From NCBI GenBank assembly GCA_017417585.1, contig JAFPYX010000015.1:1-64000 (forward strand): a DNA stretch of 64,000 nt, read 5' to 3'. The DNA comes from Victivallales bacterium. GTDB taxonomy: Bacteria > Verrucomicrobiota > Lentisphaeria > Oligosphaerales > Oligosphaeraceae. Below the pieces are notes generated by a model that saw only the letters and a list, made by a program, of their open reading frames with translations, did no database searches and was not told where the DNA came from. The position numbers and the translations under genes were made by a program. Within the stretch, counting starts at the first letter, position 1. Each line of letters begins with the position of its first letter. Shown here piece by piece: positions 35,009 to 43,575 of this stretch.

Positions 35009-36808
35009 CTACCGGAACGGGCGATATGGACGGCCAGTCCATTCCAAGCCTATATGTCCGGAGAATTCCAGTGTGTTGAGACGGATGCCGTGCACCAGCA
35101 CGCTCATCACCGCCAGCGCGACATTCAGGAGATGACCGATGCCCAGCACGAGAATCCCGACCGGAAGCAACCAGAGATTGCCTTTCCAGATTCCAGCCCC
35201 CATCGCGTTGAAAGCCTTGGCGATTTCCAGGCTGGAGAGGCCGACTGCAAAGAGCCGGATGTAGCTGAGCAGGTCGCCGAAGCTGTTGATGAAGGTAAAG
35301 GGAGAGTTGATGATGTCGCTGATGGAGCGCCAGTTGATGCCAAAACAGGCAATCAGCCCCGTGCCAACGATATACAACCATTTGGGAATGGTGAAGTCCC
35401 CGAAGGTGCCATCAATCAGCATCGCCTTGACCGTGAAGTAGTTTCCTGCGATGAACAACGCCCATCCCACATTCGCCAGCCTCTCCCGCCAGCCATGCGA
35501 AAGCCTGGTCCTCCACAGATGGGCCAATGCCATGTGCCCTGCCCCAAGGAAGAAACAGAAAAGCTGGATGTGCTCGTTATTCTTGTCTTGGGTGAACCAT
35601 GGAATCCCAGGGGCTTTCAGCCCGAACCAGTTGCCGGTGATGGCTCCCCAGCCCGCCACGGAAAGAGACATCACCAGCAGAAGTTTGCCGGATTCAACCA
35701 ATTGCAGGTCGCCAAGTTTCCTGGCTTTCAGGAAAAAACAAAGACTAGCTGCAGTAAAGATTGCGCCATATCCGGCATCGCCGATCAACATGCCACAGAA
35801 AAGCGCCAGGAACACCAGCAGAGCAACCGAAACGTCCACCTCCCGATAGCCCGGAACGATGCCAATGAAATCCAGCACCACCTGCGCCATCCGGAAAGGT
35901 TTCGGGATGACCAACTTGGTCGGAACATCCGTATCATCCTCCGCGATTTCCTCGTAGCGGATCGCCCAGCCACTCCGACGGACCTGGGCACGGAGTTCAT
36001 CCAGTTGCGTCTCCGGAATATAACCTTGGAGGAAAGTCAGACGTCCTCCAGCCTTGCCCATGCCTTCGCGCGTTTGTTCAAAACGGGTTTCACTCTCCAG
36101 ACGCATCGCCTCCTTCCGCAACAGCGCCATATCCACTGCGGCATGCTTTTGCAATTTCTTCTTGCATTCCTCAAGTTCATAGCGGCACTCCTGACGCGTC
36201 CGGCGAAGCGCATCCAAGTCGCATCCCTCGGGAAAACTCGGCATCGGCAACGGGAATTCCGACAAGTCGCGGCGGGACACCAGCAGGGAATAGAGCTGGC
36301 CACTACGACGTGAAATGACAAATTCATGAATTTGTTCATCAAAAGCATCTTCAGGAATATATTTTGCCATCCAGTCCGAGCCTTTCGGCGGAACGGGATG
36401 AATCACCAGCGCAGCATGCCAACCATGTTTCTCCAGGCGCTTCAACGCATTCGAGTCGAATTGCCCCCATGGTTCCAGCCGGGCGATCTCATGGTCAAGA
36501 GTAGTACATCGTTCATTCAGATGATGCAGACGCGCCAAAACGGAACTGCATTCACGGCGGCAGGCCATTCCATCAGTCATCGGCGCACCGGACGTCAGCC
36601 GTTCAGCATCGGCGATTTTGAGGCTCTCCAGATAAGTCAGCACCTGGCTGAGTTCGGATTGCTCACGGCGCAAGTCATCCAGAACGGCGGAATTGGCCTC
36701 CACCGCCGGCACCACATGCACGGAACCGAGCCTGCGCAGCTCGACAAGGGATCGCTGCTGGTCATCAGCCAGACAGACAATCGTGACTTTTTTCATCCGC
36801 TCAATCAT
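35009..36808 (-). CDS. V-type ATPase subunit I (a-subunit)
   Basis: A 599-residue stator subunit. Residues 1-~300 are cytoplasmic and coiled-coil rich (VKKVTIVCLADDQQ-like start and several Glu/Arg-rich helices). Residues ~310-590 carry about seven membrane helices that form the ion half-channels next to the K ring. GMLIGDAGYGAIFTA and the late segment LSYIRLFAVGLSSLEIAKAFN are family signatures, the latter containing the essential arginine region. The gene starts six bases after subunit D ends, so the two are tightly linked. Confidence 0.93.
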   Translation of the reverse strand: MIERMKKVTIVCLADDQQRSLVELRRLGSVHVVPAVEANSAVLDDLRREQSELSQVLTYLESLKIADAERLTSGAPMTDGMACRRECSSVLARLHHLNERCTTLDHEIARLEPWGQFDSNALKRLEKHGWHAALVIHPVPPKGSDWMAKYIPEDAFDEQIHEFVISRRSGQLYSLLVSRRDLSEFPLPMPSFPEGCDLDALRRTRQECRYELEECKKKLQKHAAVDMALLRKEAMRLESETRFEQTREGMGKAGGRLTFLQGYIPETQLDELRAQVRRSGWAIRYEEIAEDDTDVPTKLVIPKPFRMAQVVLDFIGIVPGYREVDVSVALLVFLALFCGMLIGDAGYGAIFTAASLCFFLKARKLGDLQLVESGKLLLVMSLSVAGWGAITGNWFGLKAPGIPWFTQDKNNEHIQLFCFFLGAGHMALAHLWRTRLSHGWRERLANVGWALFIAGNYFTVKAMLIDGTFGDFTIPKWLYIVGTGLIACFGINWRSISDIINSPFTFINSFGDLLSYIRLFAVGLSSLEIAKAFNAMGAGIWKGNLWLLPVGILVLGIGHLLNVALAVMSVLVHGIRLNTLEFSGHIGLEWTGRPYRPFR

Positions 36809-36814
36809 GGCTCT

Positions 36815-37450
36815 CTATTCCTGTTCCAAGACGGCTTGTGATGTCGATTCGGCCTCGCGGCTCTGGCACTTCGCCTTGGCAATCTTCGACCGGCCGACCG
36901 AGTTGGTCTGCTGATCGCCGATGTAGATGTTGATGCGGCGGATGTTCTCCTGCGCACCGGGTATCTTGACCTTCTCGAAGAGATTCACACGCTGCGTGAC
37001 GGTGCGAAGTTCCTCCTCGATGCAAGCCAGCTGTTCCACAAGCAGCTGACGGCGCAGCCGGACCTCGGTCTGCTGCGCAAGCAGTTCGGCGGCGGTGTCC
37101 TCCCAGACAGGACTGGTGAAGAGGTCACGCTCCGGAATTTCAAACGCGATTCCTCCAAAGGCCGGGACCTCGGCCCCGGCGATGTTCAGCGACTTGACTC
37201 GCCACTCGGAAACCGTCAGGAGTGCTGGCGCGGCTGGATCCAATGCGGCAAAGAGCGCCAAATCCGCAGAATGTTCCGCCAGTTGACGCTCATTCTCCTC
37301 GTCTAATTCCCGCAAACGCTCGCGGGCCTGCCGAACCTCCAGTTGAAGCTGCTGCTTCTTGAGCTGCAAAGTCGGCAGATACCGTTCGAAGCGCTTGAGC
37401 GCGTCGCGCTGGTTCTTCAGTTCATTCTTGGTGAGCTTGATCTTCGACAT
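36815..37450 (-). CDS. V-type ATPase subunit D (central stalk)
   Basis: A 211-residue, almost wholly helical protein with the typical start IKLTKNELKNQRDALKRFERYLPTLQLKK... and the late RVNLFEKVKIPGAQENIRRI. This long antiparallel coiled coil forms the rotating shaft inside the A3B3 hexamer. It lies between the B and I genes. Confidence 0.94.
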   Translation of the reverse strand: MSKIKLTKNELKNQRDALKRFERYLPTLQLKKQQLQLEVRQARERLRELDEENERQLAEHSADLALFAALDPAAPALLTVSEWRVKSLNIAGAEVPAFGGIAFEIPERDLFTSPVWEDTAAELLAQQTEVRLRRQLLVEQLACIEEELRTVTQRVNLFEKVKIPGAQENIRRINIYIGDQQTNSVGRSKIAKAKCQSREAESTSQAVLEQE

Positions 37451-37495
37451 TGCCAGAAAAGGGTAGCGTGGCTAGAAAACCCTACCCTGTCCCCT

Positions 37496-38797
37496 TTATT
37501 TTGGCCAGAACTTCTTGACCAGGTCGGTCTTGACGCCGGTCTCAGCAGGTTCAAAGCACTCGGCGAGTATTTTCCAGCCCTGGTCGAGCGCACCTTCCAG
37601 CGGGATGTTCACCTGCAGGTCCATCATGTTCCGCTCAAAGAGGCCGCCGTATTTGAGCAGCTTCTGGTCCCAGGGGGACATGCGGAAGCCCATCGACTGC
37701 TTCTCCAGGGTGTCGCGATACTCGGAGTAAAGACGTATCATGGTGTCCATCAGCGTCCGGTGATCCTCGCGGGTGTCCTTGTTGACATTCTGCTTGAGTC
37801 GAGAAAGCGAGCCGAACGGCTCGATGTGCCCGCCGCTCAGATAGAACTGCCCTTCGGTGATGTAGCCGGTATTGTCGGGCACAGGATGCGTCACGTCGTC
37901 GCCAGGCATCGTGGTCACGGCCAGGATGGTGATGGAACCGCCGTTCTCCCCCTTGAACTGGACCGCCTTCTCGTAGCGGGACGCCAGCTGGCTGTAGAGG
38001 TCGCCAGGGTAGCCGCGGTTGGAGGGAATCTGCTCCATCGTGATGGCGATTTCCTTCATTGCATCCGCAAAGTTGGTCATGTCGGTCAAAAGTGCCAGGA
38101 CGCGCTTGTGTTCCTCGACGGCAAAGTATTCCGCCGTGGCCAGCGCAAGGTCCGGAACCAGGGTGCATTCCACCGTGGGATCGCTGGCGGTATGCACGAA
38201 CATCACCGTGCGCGGCAAGGCGCCATGCTCATCCAGCGTATTGCGGAAATAGAGGTAGTCGTCGTATTTGAGTCCCATGCCGCCAAAGACAATCACATCC
38301 ACCTCGGCCTGCATCGCAATGCGCGCCAGCAGTTGATTGTAGGGTTCTCCGGGAATCGAGAAAATCGGCAGCTTCTGGCTCTCCACCAAGGTATTGAAGA
38401 CGTCAATCATCGGGATGCCGGTACGGATCATCTTTTTGGGGACGATGCGGCATGCGGGATTCACCGAAGGCCCGCCGATTTCCACAAGGTGGTCCGTCAA
38501 CTCCGGACCATTGTCGCGCGGAGTGCCATTGCCGGTAAAGATGCGCCCCAGGAGATCCGTGGTCGCGGAAACCTGCATCGGATGGCCAAGAAAACGCACC
38601 TCGGAGTCCGTGGAGATGCCACGCGAACCGCTGAACACCTGCAACGACACGCGCCTGCCGGACAGGCGGATGACCTGAGCCAGAGAACTCTGGCTGCCGG
38701 ACCGCACTTCCGCCAGCTCGCCGTTGAAGACATTCTCTGCCTCCAGCGTGATGACGTTGCCGCTGATTTGGATGATTCGATGGTAGATTTTTCTCAT
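37496..38797 (-). CDS. V-type ATPase subunit B (non-catalytic)
   Basis: A 433-residue regulatory nucleotide-binding-fold subunit. As is normal for B, it lacks a Walker A lysine. Recognisable segments are [35 protein letters not shown] and [31 protein letters not shown]. It assembles with A in the cytoplasmic hexamer. The 45-base gap to the A gene upstream is short, consistent with one operon. Confidence 0.95.
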   Translation of the reverse strand: MRKIYHRIIQISGNVITLEAENVFNGELAEVRSGSQSSLAQVIRLSGRRVSLQVFSGSRGISTDSEVRFLGHPMQVSATTDLLGRIFTGNGTPRDNGPELTDHLVEIGGPSVNPACRIVPKKMIRTGIPMIDVFNTLVESQKLPIFSIPGEPYNQLLARIAMQAEVDVIVFGGMGLKYDDYLYFRNTLDEHGALPRTVMFVHTASDPTVECTLVPDLALATAEYFAVEEHKRVLALLTDMTNFADAMKEIAITMEQIPSNRGYPGDLYSQLASRYEKAVQFKGENGGSITILAVTTMPGDDVTHPVPDNTGYITEGQFYLSGGHIEPFGSLSRLKQNVNKDTREDHRTLMDTMIRLYSEYRDTLEKQSMGFRMSPWDQKLLKYGGLFERNMMDLQVNIPLEGALDQGWKILAECFEPAETGVKTDLVKKFWPK

Positions 38798-38842
38798 CGG
38801 AATGGCCGGTTAAAGCAGTTGAAATTTAAATTTATACAATAA

Positions 38843-40573
38843 CTAGTTGTTATTCAACAAGTTATCAACATTCTTCTCGCCCGTCTTGAACTCTTCGCTC
38901 CGCCATGGGTTGTAGTTCCAGTCGATAAACGCCTGGCGCAGCTGGTTGAAGAAATTACGCGCGGCGGTCTTGTCCGCGAAGGAGAACTCCTTTCGAAGCA
39001 CCTCCAGCACCTTGGCAAAGACGTAGCATTGGCGCTCTGAAGAACATGCACTGTCAATGGGATCGAAGGTATTCTGCTGAAGGTACACCGAATCCAGGAA
39101 CTCGCCTTTGAGATAGACGACAAAGTCCTCGATTGGCGTCCCCTCCTCGCCAACCACCATCATCATCTGGTTCACCTCGTTTCCCTTCCGCAACATTGCA
39201 CGAGCGGCGGAAACCTCTTCGGCCGGCACGAGACTGCGATACTTGCTCCAGGATTCCAGCGGGTGGATGGAGGGATAGCGGCGCGCATTGGCGCGGTCAC
39301 GGGAAAGTCCCAGGAACGCCCCGACGACCTTCAAAGTGGCCTGGGTGACCGGCTCCTCGAAATTGCCGCCGGCTGGCGAGACGGCGCCGCAGATGGTCAC
39401 GGAGCCTTTTTCGCCATTGTTCAGCCGCACCAGACCGGCACGTTCGTAGAAGCTGGCGACCAGAGACTCCAGATAGGCGGGGAAGGCCTCCTCTCCGGGA
39501 ATCTCCTCCAGTCGTCCAGACTCCTCACGCAACGCCTGCGCCCAGCGTGAAGTCGAGTCCGCCAGGAGCATCACGTTCAGCCCCATCTGGCGGTAGTATT
39601 CGGCGATGGTCACGCTGGTGTAGATGGAGGATTCGCGGGAGGCCACCGGCATCGAGCTAGTGTTGCAGATGATGATCGTTCGGTCAATCAGCTTGCGCCC
39701 CGTGCGGGGGTCTTCCAGCACCGGGTATTCCTGGAGAATCTCGACAACCTCTCCCGCGCGCTCGCCGACCGCCGCCACAATCACGATGTCCGCCTCGGAA
39801 CGCTGCGCCAGGCCATGCTGAAGGACGGTCTTGCCGGCCCCGAACGGTCCAGGCGTGCAGAAGGTGCCGCCCTTGGCGATCGGGAAGAAGGTGTCGATGG
39901 TGCGGAACTGCGTCACCAATGGCTCCTCCGGCAACAGTTTCTCCTTATAGGTACGGATAGGCATGCGCACCGGCCAGGATTGAACCATCTTGATCTCGCG
40001 TTCCTCTCCTGTCTCGCTCTGGGCTTTGGCGACCACAGTACGGATATTGTAATCCCCTGGGGCGATCGTCCAGGTGATTTTCCAAGTGCCCTGCCAGCCG
40101 AAGGGAAGCATGATCTTGTGGTGGAAGATGCCTTCTGGCACCCATCCCACCTCATCGCCGGCCTGCAGTTCCGTCCCGACGGCGGCGGTCACGCTGTAGC
40201 TCCAGAGCCTCTCGGTGTCCAGCGGATAAAGATAGGTGCCGCGTTTGAGGAAAAGCGACTCGGCGGCCAAGCGTGGCAAAGGGTTCTGAAGTCCGTCAAA
40301 GACCTGCGTGAGCAGACCGGGCCCCAGCTCCACGGAAAGCAACTGGTCAGTGAATTCCACGGCGTCTCCGACCTTGATGCCGCCCGTGGCCTCGAAGACC
40401 TGCATGTCCGCCTCGCGGTTGCGCACACGGATGACCTCGCTCTTCAGGCGGGATCCATCGGAAATCTCGACAAAGCCGACCTCATTCTGACGCACGCTGG
40501 TGTCAAAGGCCACCGAGACCAGATTGCCGTTCACGCCGGTTACCCGGCCGGTTTTGACATTCATTTCACTCAT
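38843..40573 (-). CDS. V-type ATPase subunit A (catalytic)
   Basis: A 576-residue catalytic subunit that hydrolyses or makes ATP. The P-loop is GPFGAGKTV (242-250). The A-specific non-homologous insert lies in residues ~110-200. VYVGERAGE-type (VAAVGERAGEVVEIL) and SRWAQALREESGRL segments are diagnostic. It follows the DUF2764 gene by five bases. The operon E-DUF2764-A-B-D-I-K matches the Chlamydia/spirochaete/Bacteroidetes type. No inteins are present. Confidence 0.96.
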   Translation of the reverse strand: MSEMNVKTGRVTGVNGNLVSVAFDTSVRQNEVGFVEISDGSRLKSEVIRVRNREADMQVFEATGGIKVGDAVEFTDQLLSVELGPGLLTQVFDGLQNPLPRLAAESLFLKRGTYLYPLDTERLWSYSVTAAVGTELQAGDEVGWVPEGIFHHKIMLPFGWQGTWKITWTIAPGDYNIRTVVAKAQSETGEEREIKMVQSWPVRMPIRTYKEKLLPEEPLVTQFRTIDTFFPIAKGGTFCTPGPFGAGKTVLQHGLAQRSEADIVIVAAVGERAGEVVEILQEYPVLEDPRTGRKLIDRTIIICNTSSMPVASRESSIYTSVTIAEYYRQMGLNVMLLADSTSRWAQALREESGRLEEIPGEEAFPAYLESLVASFYERAGLVRLNNGEKGSVTICGAVSPAGGNFEEPVTQATLKVVGAFLGLSRDRANARRYPSIHPLESWSKYRSLVPAEEVSAARAMLRKGNEVNQMMMVVGEEGTPIEDFVVYLKGEFLDSVYLQQNTFDPIDSACSSERQCYVFAKVLEVLRKEFSFADKTAARNFFNQLRQAFIDWNYNPWRSEEFKTGEKNVDNLLNNN

Positions 40574-40578
40574 GTTGT

Positions 40579-41163
40579 TTATCCTTCCGACAGAACCCGA
40601 TGGGCCGATGCTTCCGCCAAGCGGCCCTGGACAATTTCCTCAAAGACCTTCCGCCCGGCCTCGGCAGAGTAATTCCGCCGGGATTCCAAAAGCAGCATCT
40701 TCAACGTATATACCACCAATGCGTCGAAGCAGAAATGCGTCATGGGCTCCAATTCATCCAGCTTCGACCACTGCAATGCCTCCCACCCCTGCTGACGTTT
40801 CCAGGCGGTCTTCTCCTCAAGAACCGCTTCCAGTCGTTTGAGGTCCCCGGTGAATCCGCCACCCTCACCTTCCTCGCGGAGAAATTTCGCGCCTTCCTTC
40901 TTCAAGGCGCGTGCACGGAAGGAGACGATGGCATTGCGCATCGCCGTCTGCCACGAATACCACTCGGAAATCACTGCGTTTCCCTGCGCTGCCTTGCGCC
41001 AGTCGCCCGGCGGGCAGAGCGAAAGCGACTCCAGCAAAGAAAAATCCCTTGCGGACAACGCCGTCCGGCACGCCGCAAAGAACTCCGCAAGTCGAAAGGC
41101 ACCCTCCCCCGTGCTTTTAAGGCCAGGCAGAGTGCTGATGAAGTAGAAAAGATCTAATGGCAT
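40579..41163 (-). CDS. DUF2764 protein, V-ATPase operon-associated
   Basis: A 194-residue helical protein beginning MPLDLFYFISTLPGLK, matching the DUF2764 family regularly found between the E and A genes of this operon type. It may take the place of subunit C, which has no gene here, but that is inference. There is no membrane segment. It lies 16 bases after subunit E and five bases before subunit A. Confidence 0.82.
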   Translation of the reverse strand: MPLDLFYFISTLPGLKSTGEGAFRLAEFFAACRTALSARDFSLLESLSLCPPGDWRKAAQGNAVISEWYSWQTAMRNAIVSFRARALKKEGAKFLREEGEGGGFTGDLKRLEAVLEEKTAWKRQQGWEALQWSKLDELEPMTHFCFDALVVYTLKMLLLESRRNYSAEAGRKVFEEIVQGRLAEASAHRVLSEG

Positions 41164-41179
41164 GGACAGGCTTGTCGGC

Positions 41180-41785
41180 TTATTTCATCAGAATTGCGCC
41201 GAGGGTCGGCGAGAGATGTGCGGAAATCGCTTCAATCAACGCCTCGTCGCTGAAGTCATAGACAACGTCCTCCCCGCTGAAAATCAACTTGAAGCCGTTG
41301 GCAAGCGACTTGCTTGGGGCCAGCGACACCCGCTCCCGAAGCTGCTCCGCCAGTTTCGCCTTTACCGTGCCTGCCAGAAAATCAAGCTGTTCGCCGGAGA
41401 CAAGCACCGTCAAGTCACCTTCATTGCCCTGCTTGGCAAGATAATTTTCGCACAATTTGGCGATGATGTCGGCCACCGAGCCCGGACGCAGCTCGGTTTT
41501 CAACAGACCCGACACCGCCCCCTGTACACGACTCTGAAGCTCATTGCGAACTTCCAGGAGAATCTGCCGCCCTGACTGGCGTAAGGCCTCTTCGGACTTC
41601 TGGCGCATCCTTTCGGTCTCCGCCGCGGCATCCGACACCATCTTGGCGGCTTGCTCCTTGGCAGAGGCAACAATCGCAGCCGCCTCGGCTTTCGCGGCTG
41701 CGACAATCTTTTCCTTCTCCGCCTCACCACGCTGGATGCCGTCGCGGTCGATGCGATCCAGCAATGCTTGCAATTCGTCAGCCAT
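41180..41785 (-). CDS. V-type ATPase subunit E (peripheral stalk)
   Basis: A 201-residue protein: residues 1-~100 form a long Ala/Glu/Lys-rich coiled coil (KEKIVAAAKAEAAAIVASAKEQAAK), followed by a globular C-terminal domain. It acts as the stator connecting the hexamer to subunit I. It is the first gene of the operon. GGAG lies nine bases before the ATG. The partner G/H subunit gene is not seen. Confidence 0.9.
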   Translation of the reverse strand: MADELQALLDRIDRDGIQRGEAEKEKIVAAAKAEAAAIVASAKEQAAKMVSDAAAETERMRQKSEEALRQSGRQILLEVRNELQSRVQGAVSGLLKTELRPGSVADIIAKLCENYLAKQGNEGDLTVLVSGEQLDFLAGTVKAKLAEQLRERVSLAPSKSLANGFKLIFSGEDVVYDFSDEALIEAISAHLSPTLGAILMK

Positions 41786-41858
41786 TCGTATCTTCTCCAG
41801 TTTCAGGGTTCTTTCGACAAATTGTTGAAACCCGCGCGGGACTGCTGCGGGTAGGCCG

Positions 41859-43277
41859 CTAATCCTTGCCCGTCCAGCAGTACGTGCAGAGCTTTTCGGC
41901 AGGGAAGCCGATGGCCTTGATAGTGTCTTCCAGAGTCTGGTATTTCAGGGTGGTAAAGCCCATCTCCTTGCGGATGCGGCGAACCATCTCCTGATATTCC
42001 GGCGTGGTTGCGTCGGTGTACTTCTCCAGATGCCCCTCGTCTTCCTGGCCATTCTCCATGGCATGGACCGCACGGCGGGCAATCAGCTCAAGCGGCGATC
42101 GCGAGGGAGAGAAATTCAGGAATTTGCAGCCAAAGAGAATCGGCGGGCAAGCCGCCCGGACATGAATCTCCTTGGCGCCCCATTCCGGCAGACGCGCAAA
42201 GGTGTCCTTGAGCTGCGTGCCGCGTACGATGGAGTCCTCGCAGAAAAGCAGCTTCTGGTCGTGAATGAACTCCTGGATGGGTATGAGCTTCATCTTGGCG
42301 ACATGCCGACGCGTGGTCTGGGAATCCGAAATGAAGCTTCGCGGCCAAGTGGGAGTGTACTTCACAAATGACCGTCGATAAGGAAGATGTTTATATCCTG
42401 CATACCCCAGTGCATGCGCGGTTCCGGAGTCCGGGACACCCGCAACTGCATCCACTTCCAGGCCATTGTCCTGCTTGGCGAGATTTTCGCCACACCGGTA
42501 GCGCACTTGTTCCACATTGATTCCTTCGTAGCTGGCAGCCGGGAAACCATAGTAGATCCACATGAAGGCGCACATCTTCATGATCTTGCGAGCCGGCAGA
42601 ACGGGGTCGATTTCGAAAGTCTCCCGATTGAGCAGGACCGCCTCGCCCGGTCCCATCCAGCGGACGACCTTGTAGCCCAGGTTGTGCAGGGCACAAGACT
42701 CGAAGGAAGCCGCCAGACTGCCATCTTCCTTGCGGCCAATCACAATCGGAGTGCGGCCGACCTTATCCCGGCTGGCATAGACGCCCTGCTCGGTCAAGAG
42801 CAACACGCTGCACGAGCCATCGATCTTGTCCTGCAGCGTCCGCAGCCCCTCGGCCAGGCTGGAGGCGCTCGCGATCAGGGAGGCGGCAACCTCGGTGGGC
42901 GATACGCCGTTGCCCCAGCTTTCGGTGAAATGCGTATGGCGATTCTGAAGGAACTCCGCCTGGAGGTCTTCCAGGTTGTTGATGACCCCCACCATCGTAA
43001 TGCCGAAAGTGCCGGAGGAGGAGAAAACTGTCAGTGGCTGGGAGTCCGTGTCGGAAATGCATCCGATGCCGCACAGGCCATGCATGGAATCCAGGTCGCG
43101 CTCAAATTTCGAGCGGAACTGGGCATTCCGGATATCATGGATGACTTTCTGGAAGCCATTCTCCCCCAGAACCATAATGCCACCGCGCATATTTCCAAGA
43201 TGCGAGTGGTAATCAGTCCCGTAGAAAATATCTGCTAAGCATTCGGTTTTCGAGACACAGCCAAAAAAGCCGCCCAT
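41859..43277 (-). CDS. Amidophosphoribosyltransferase-like protein (PurF family) lacking Cys nucleophile
   Basis: A 472-residue protein. The C-terminal phosphoribosyltransferase domain is clear: LLFCEDSIVRGTQLKDTF is the PRPP loop, and VAGVPDSGTAHALGYA belongs to PurF. The N-terminal Ntn domain starts MGGFFGCVSKTECLADIFYG, so position 2 is Gly rather than the catalytic Cys. I recall a Bacteroidetes/Thermotoga-type PurF group with the same MGGFFG start, so this may be a known divergent class rather than a defect. Two cysteines (CTYC) close the protein. The ORF extends far upstream, but the family start is 43277. Confidence 0.85.
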   Translation of the reverse strand: MGGFFGCVSKTECLADIFYGTDYHSHLGNMRGGIMVLGENGFQKVIHDIRNAQFRSKFERDLDSMHGLCGIGCISDTDSQPLTVFSSSGTFGITMVGVINNLEDLQAEFLQNRHTHFTESWGNGVSPTEVAASLIASASSLAEGLRTLQDKIDGSCSVLLLTEQGVYASRDKVGRTPIVIGRKEDGSLAASFESCALHNLGYKVVRWMGPGEAVLLNRETFEIDPVLPARKIMKMCAFMWIYYGFPAASYEGINVEQVRYRCGENLAKQDNGLEVDAVAGVPDSGTAHALGYAGYKHLPYRRSFVKYTPTWPRSFISDSQTTRRHVAKMKLIPIQEFIHDQKLLFCEDSIVRGTQLKDTFARLPEWGAKEIHVRAACPPILFGCKFLNFSPSRSPLELIARRAVHAMENGQEDEGHLEKYTDATTPEYQEMVRRIRKEMGFTTLKYQTLEDTIKAIGFPAEKLCTYCWTGKD

Positions 43278-43575
43278 GAGGCACTCCAAATCAACAGGTG
43301 TGAAGACAGCAACGACAAGGAAAACTTGAATAATATATAGATGAAAAGGGAAATTGTCTGTTCGCTTGAAAAACTCTTGGGATTTTTCAAAAGGCGGCAT
43401 ATTGCAGTGCAAAAAACAAGGTAAGAAACGTGTATGGCCATGGGACTCCATACTCGTTTTTGCCCGCCCGCTGTTTCCTGCATTTTTCTTCTTATACTCC
43501 GCAACACAGACAAAAAGCAAAATTACATTATATATCAATTCTTCATACCAATCCACCATCGCTTTCCGGAAACTC

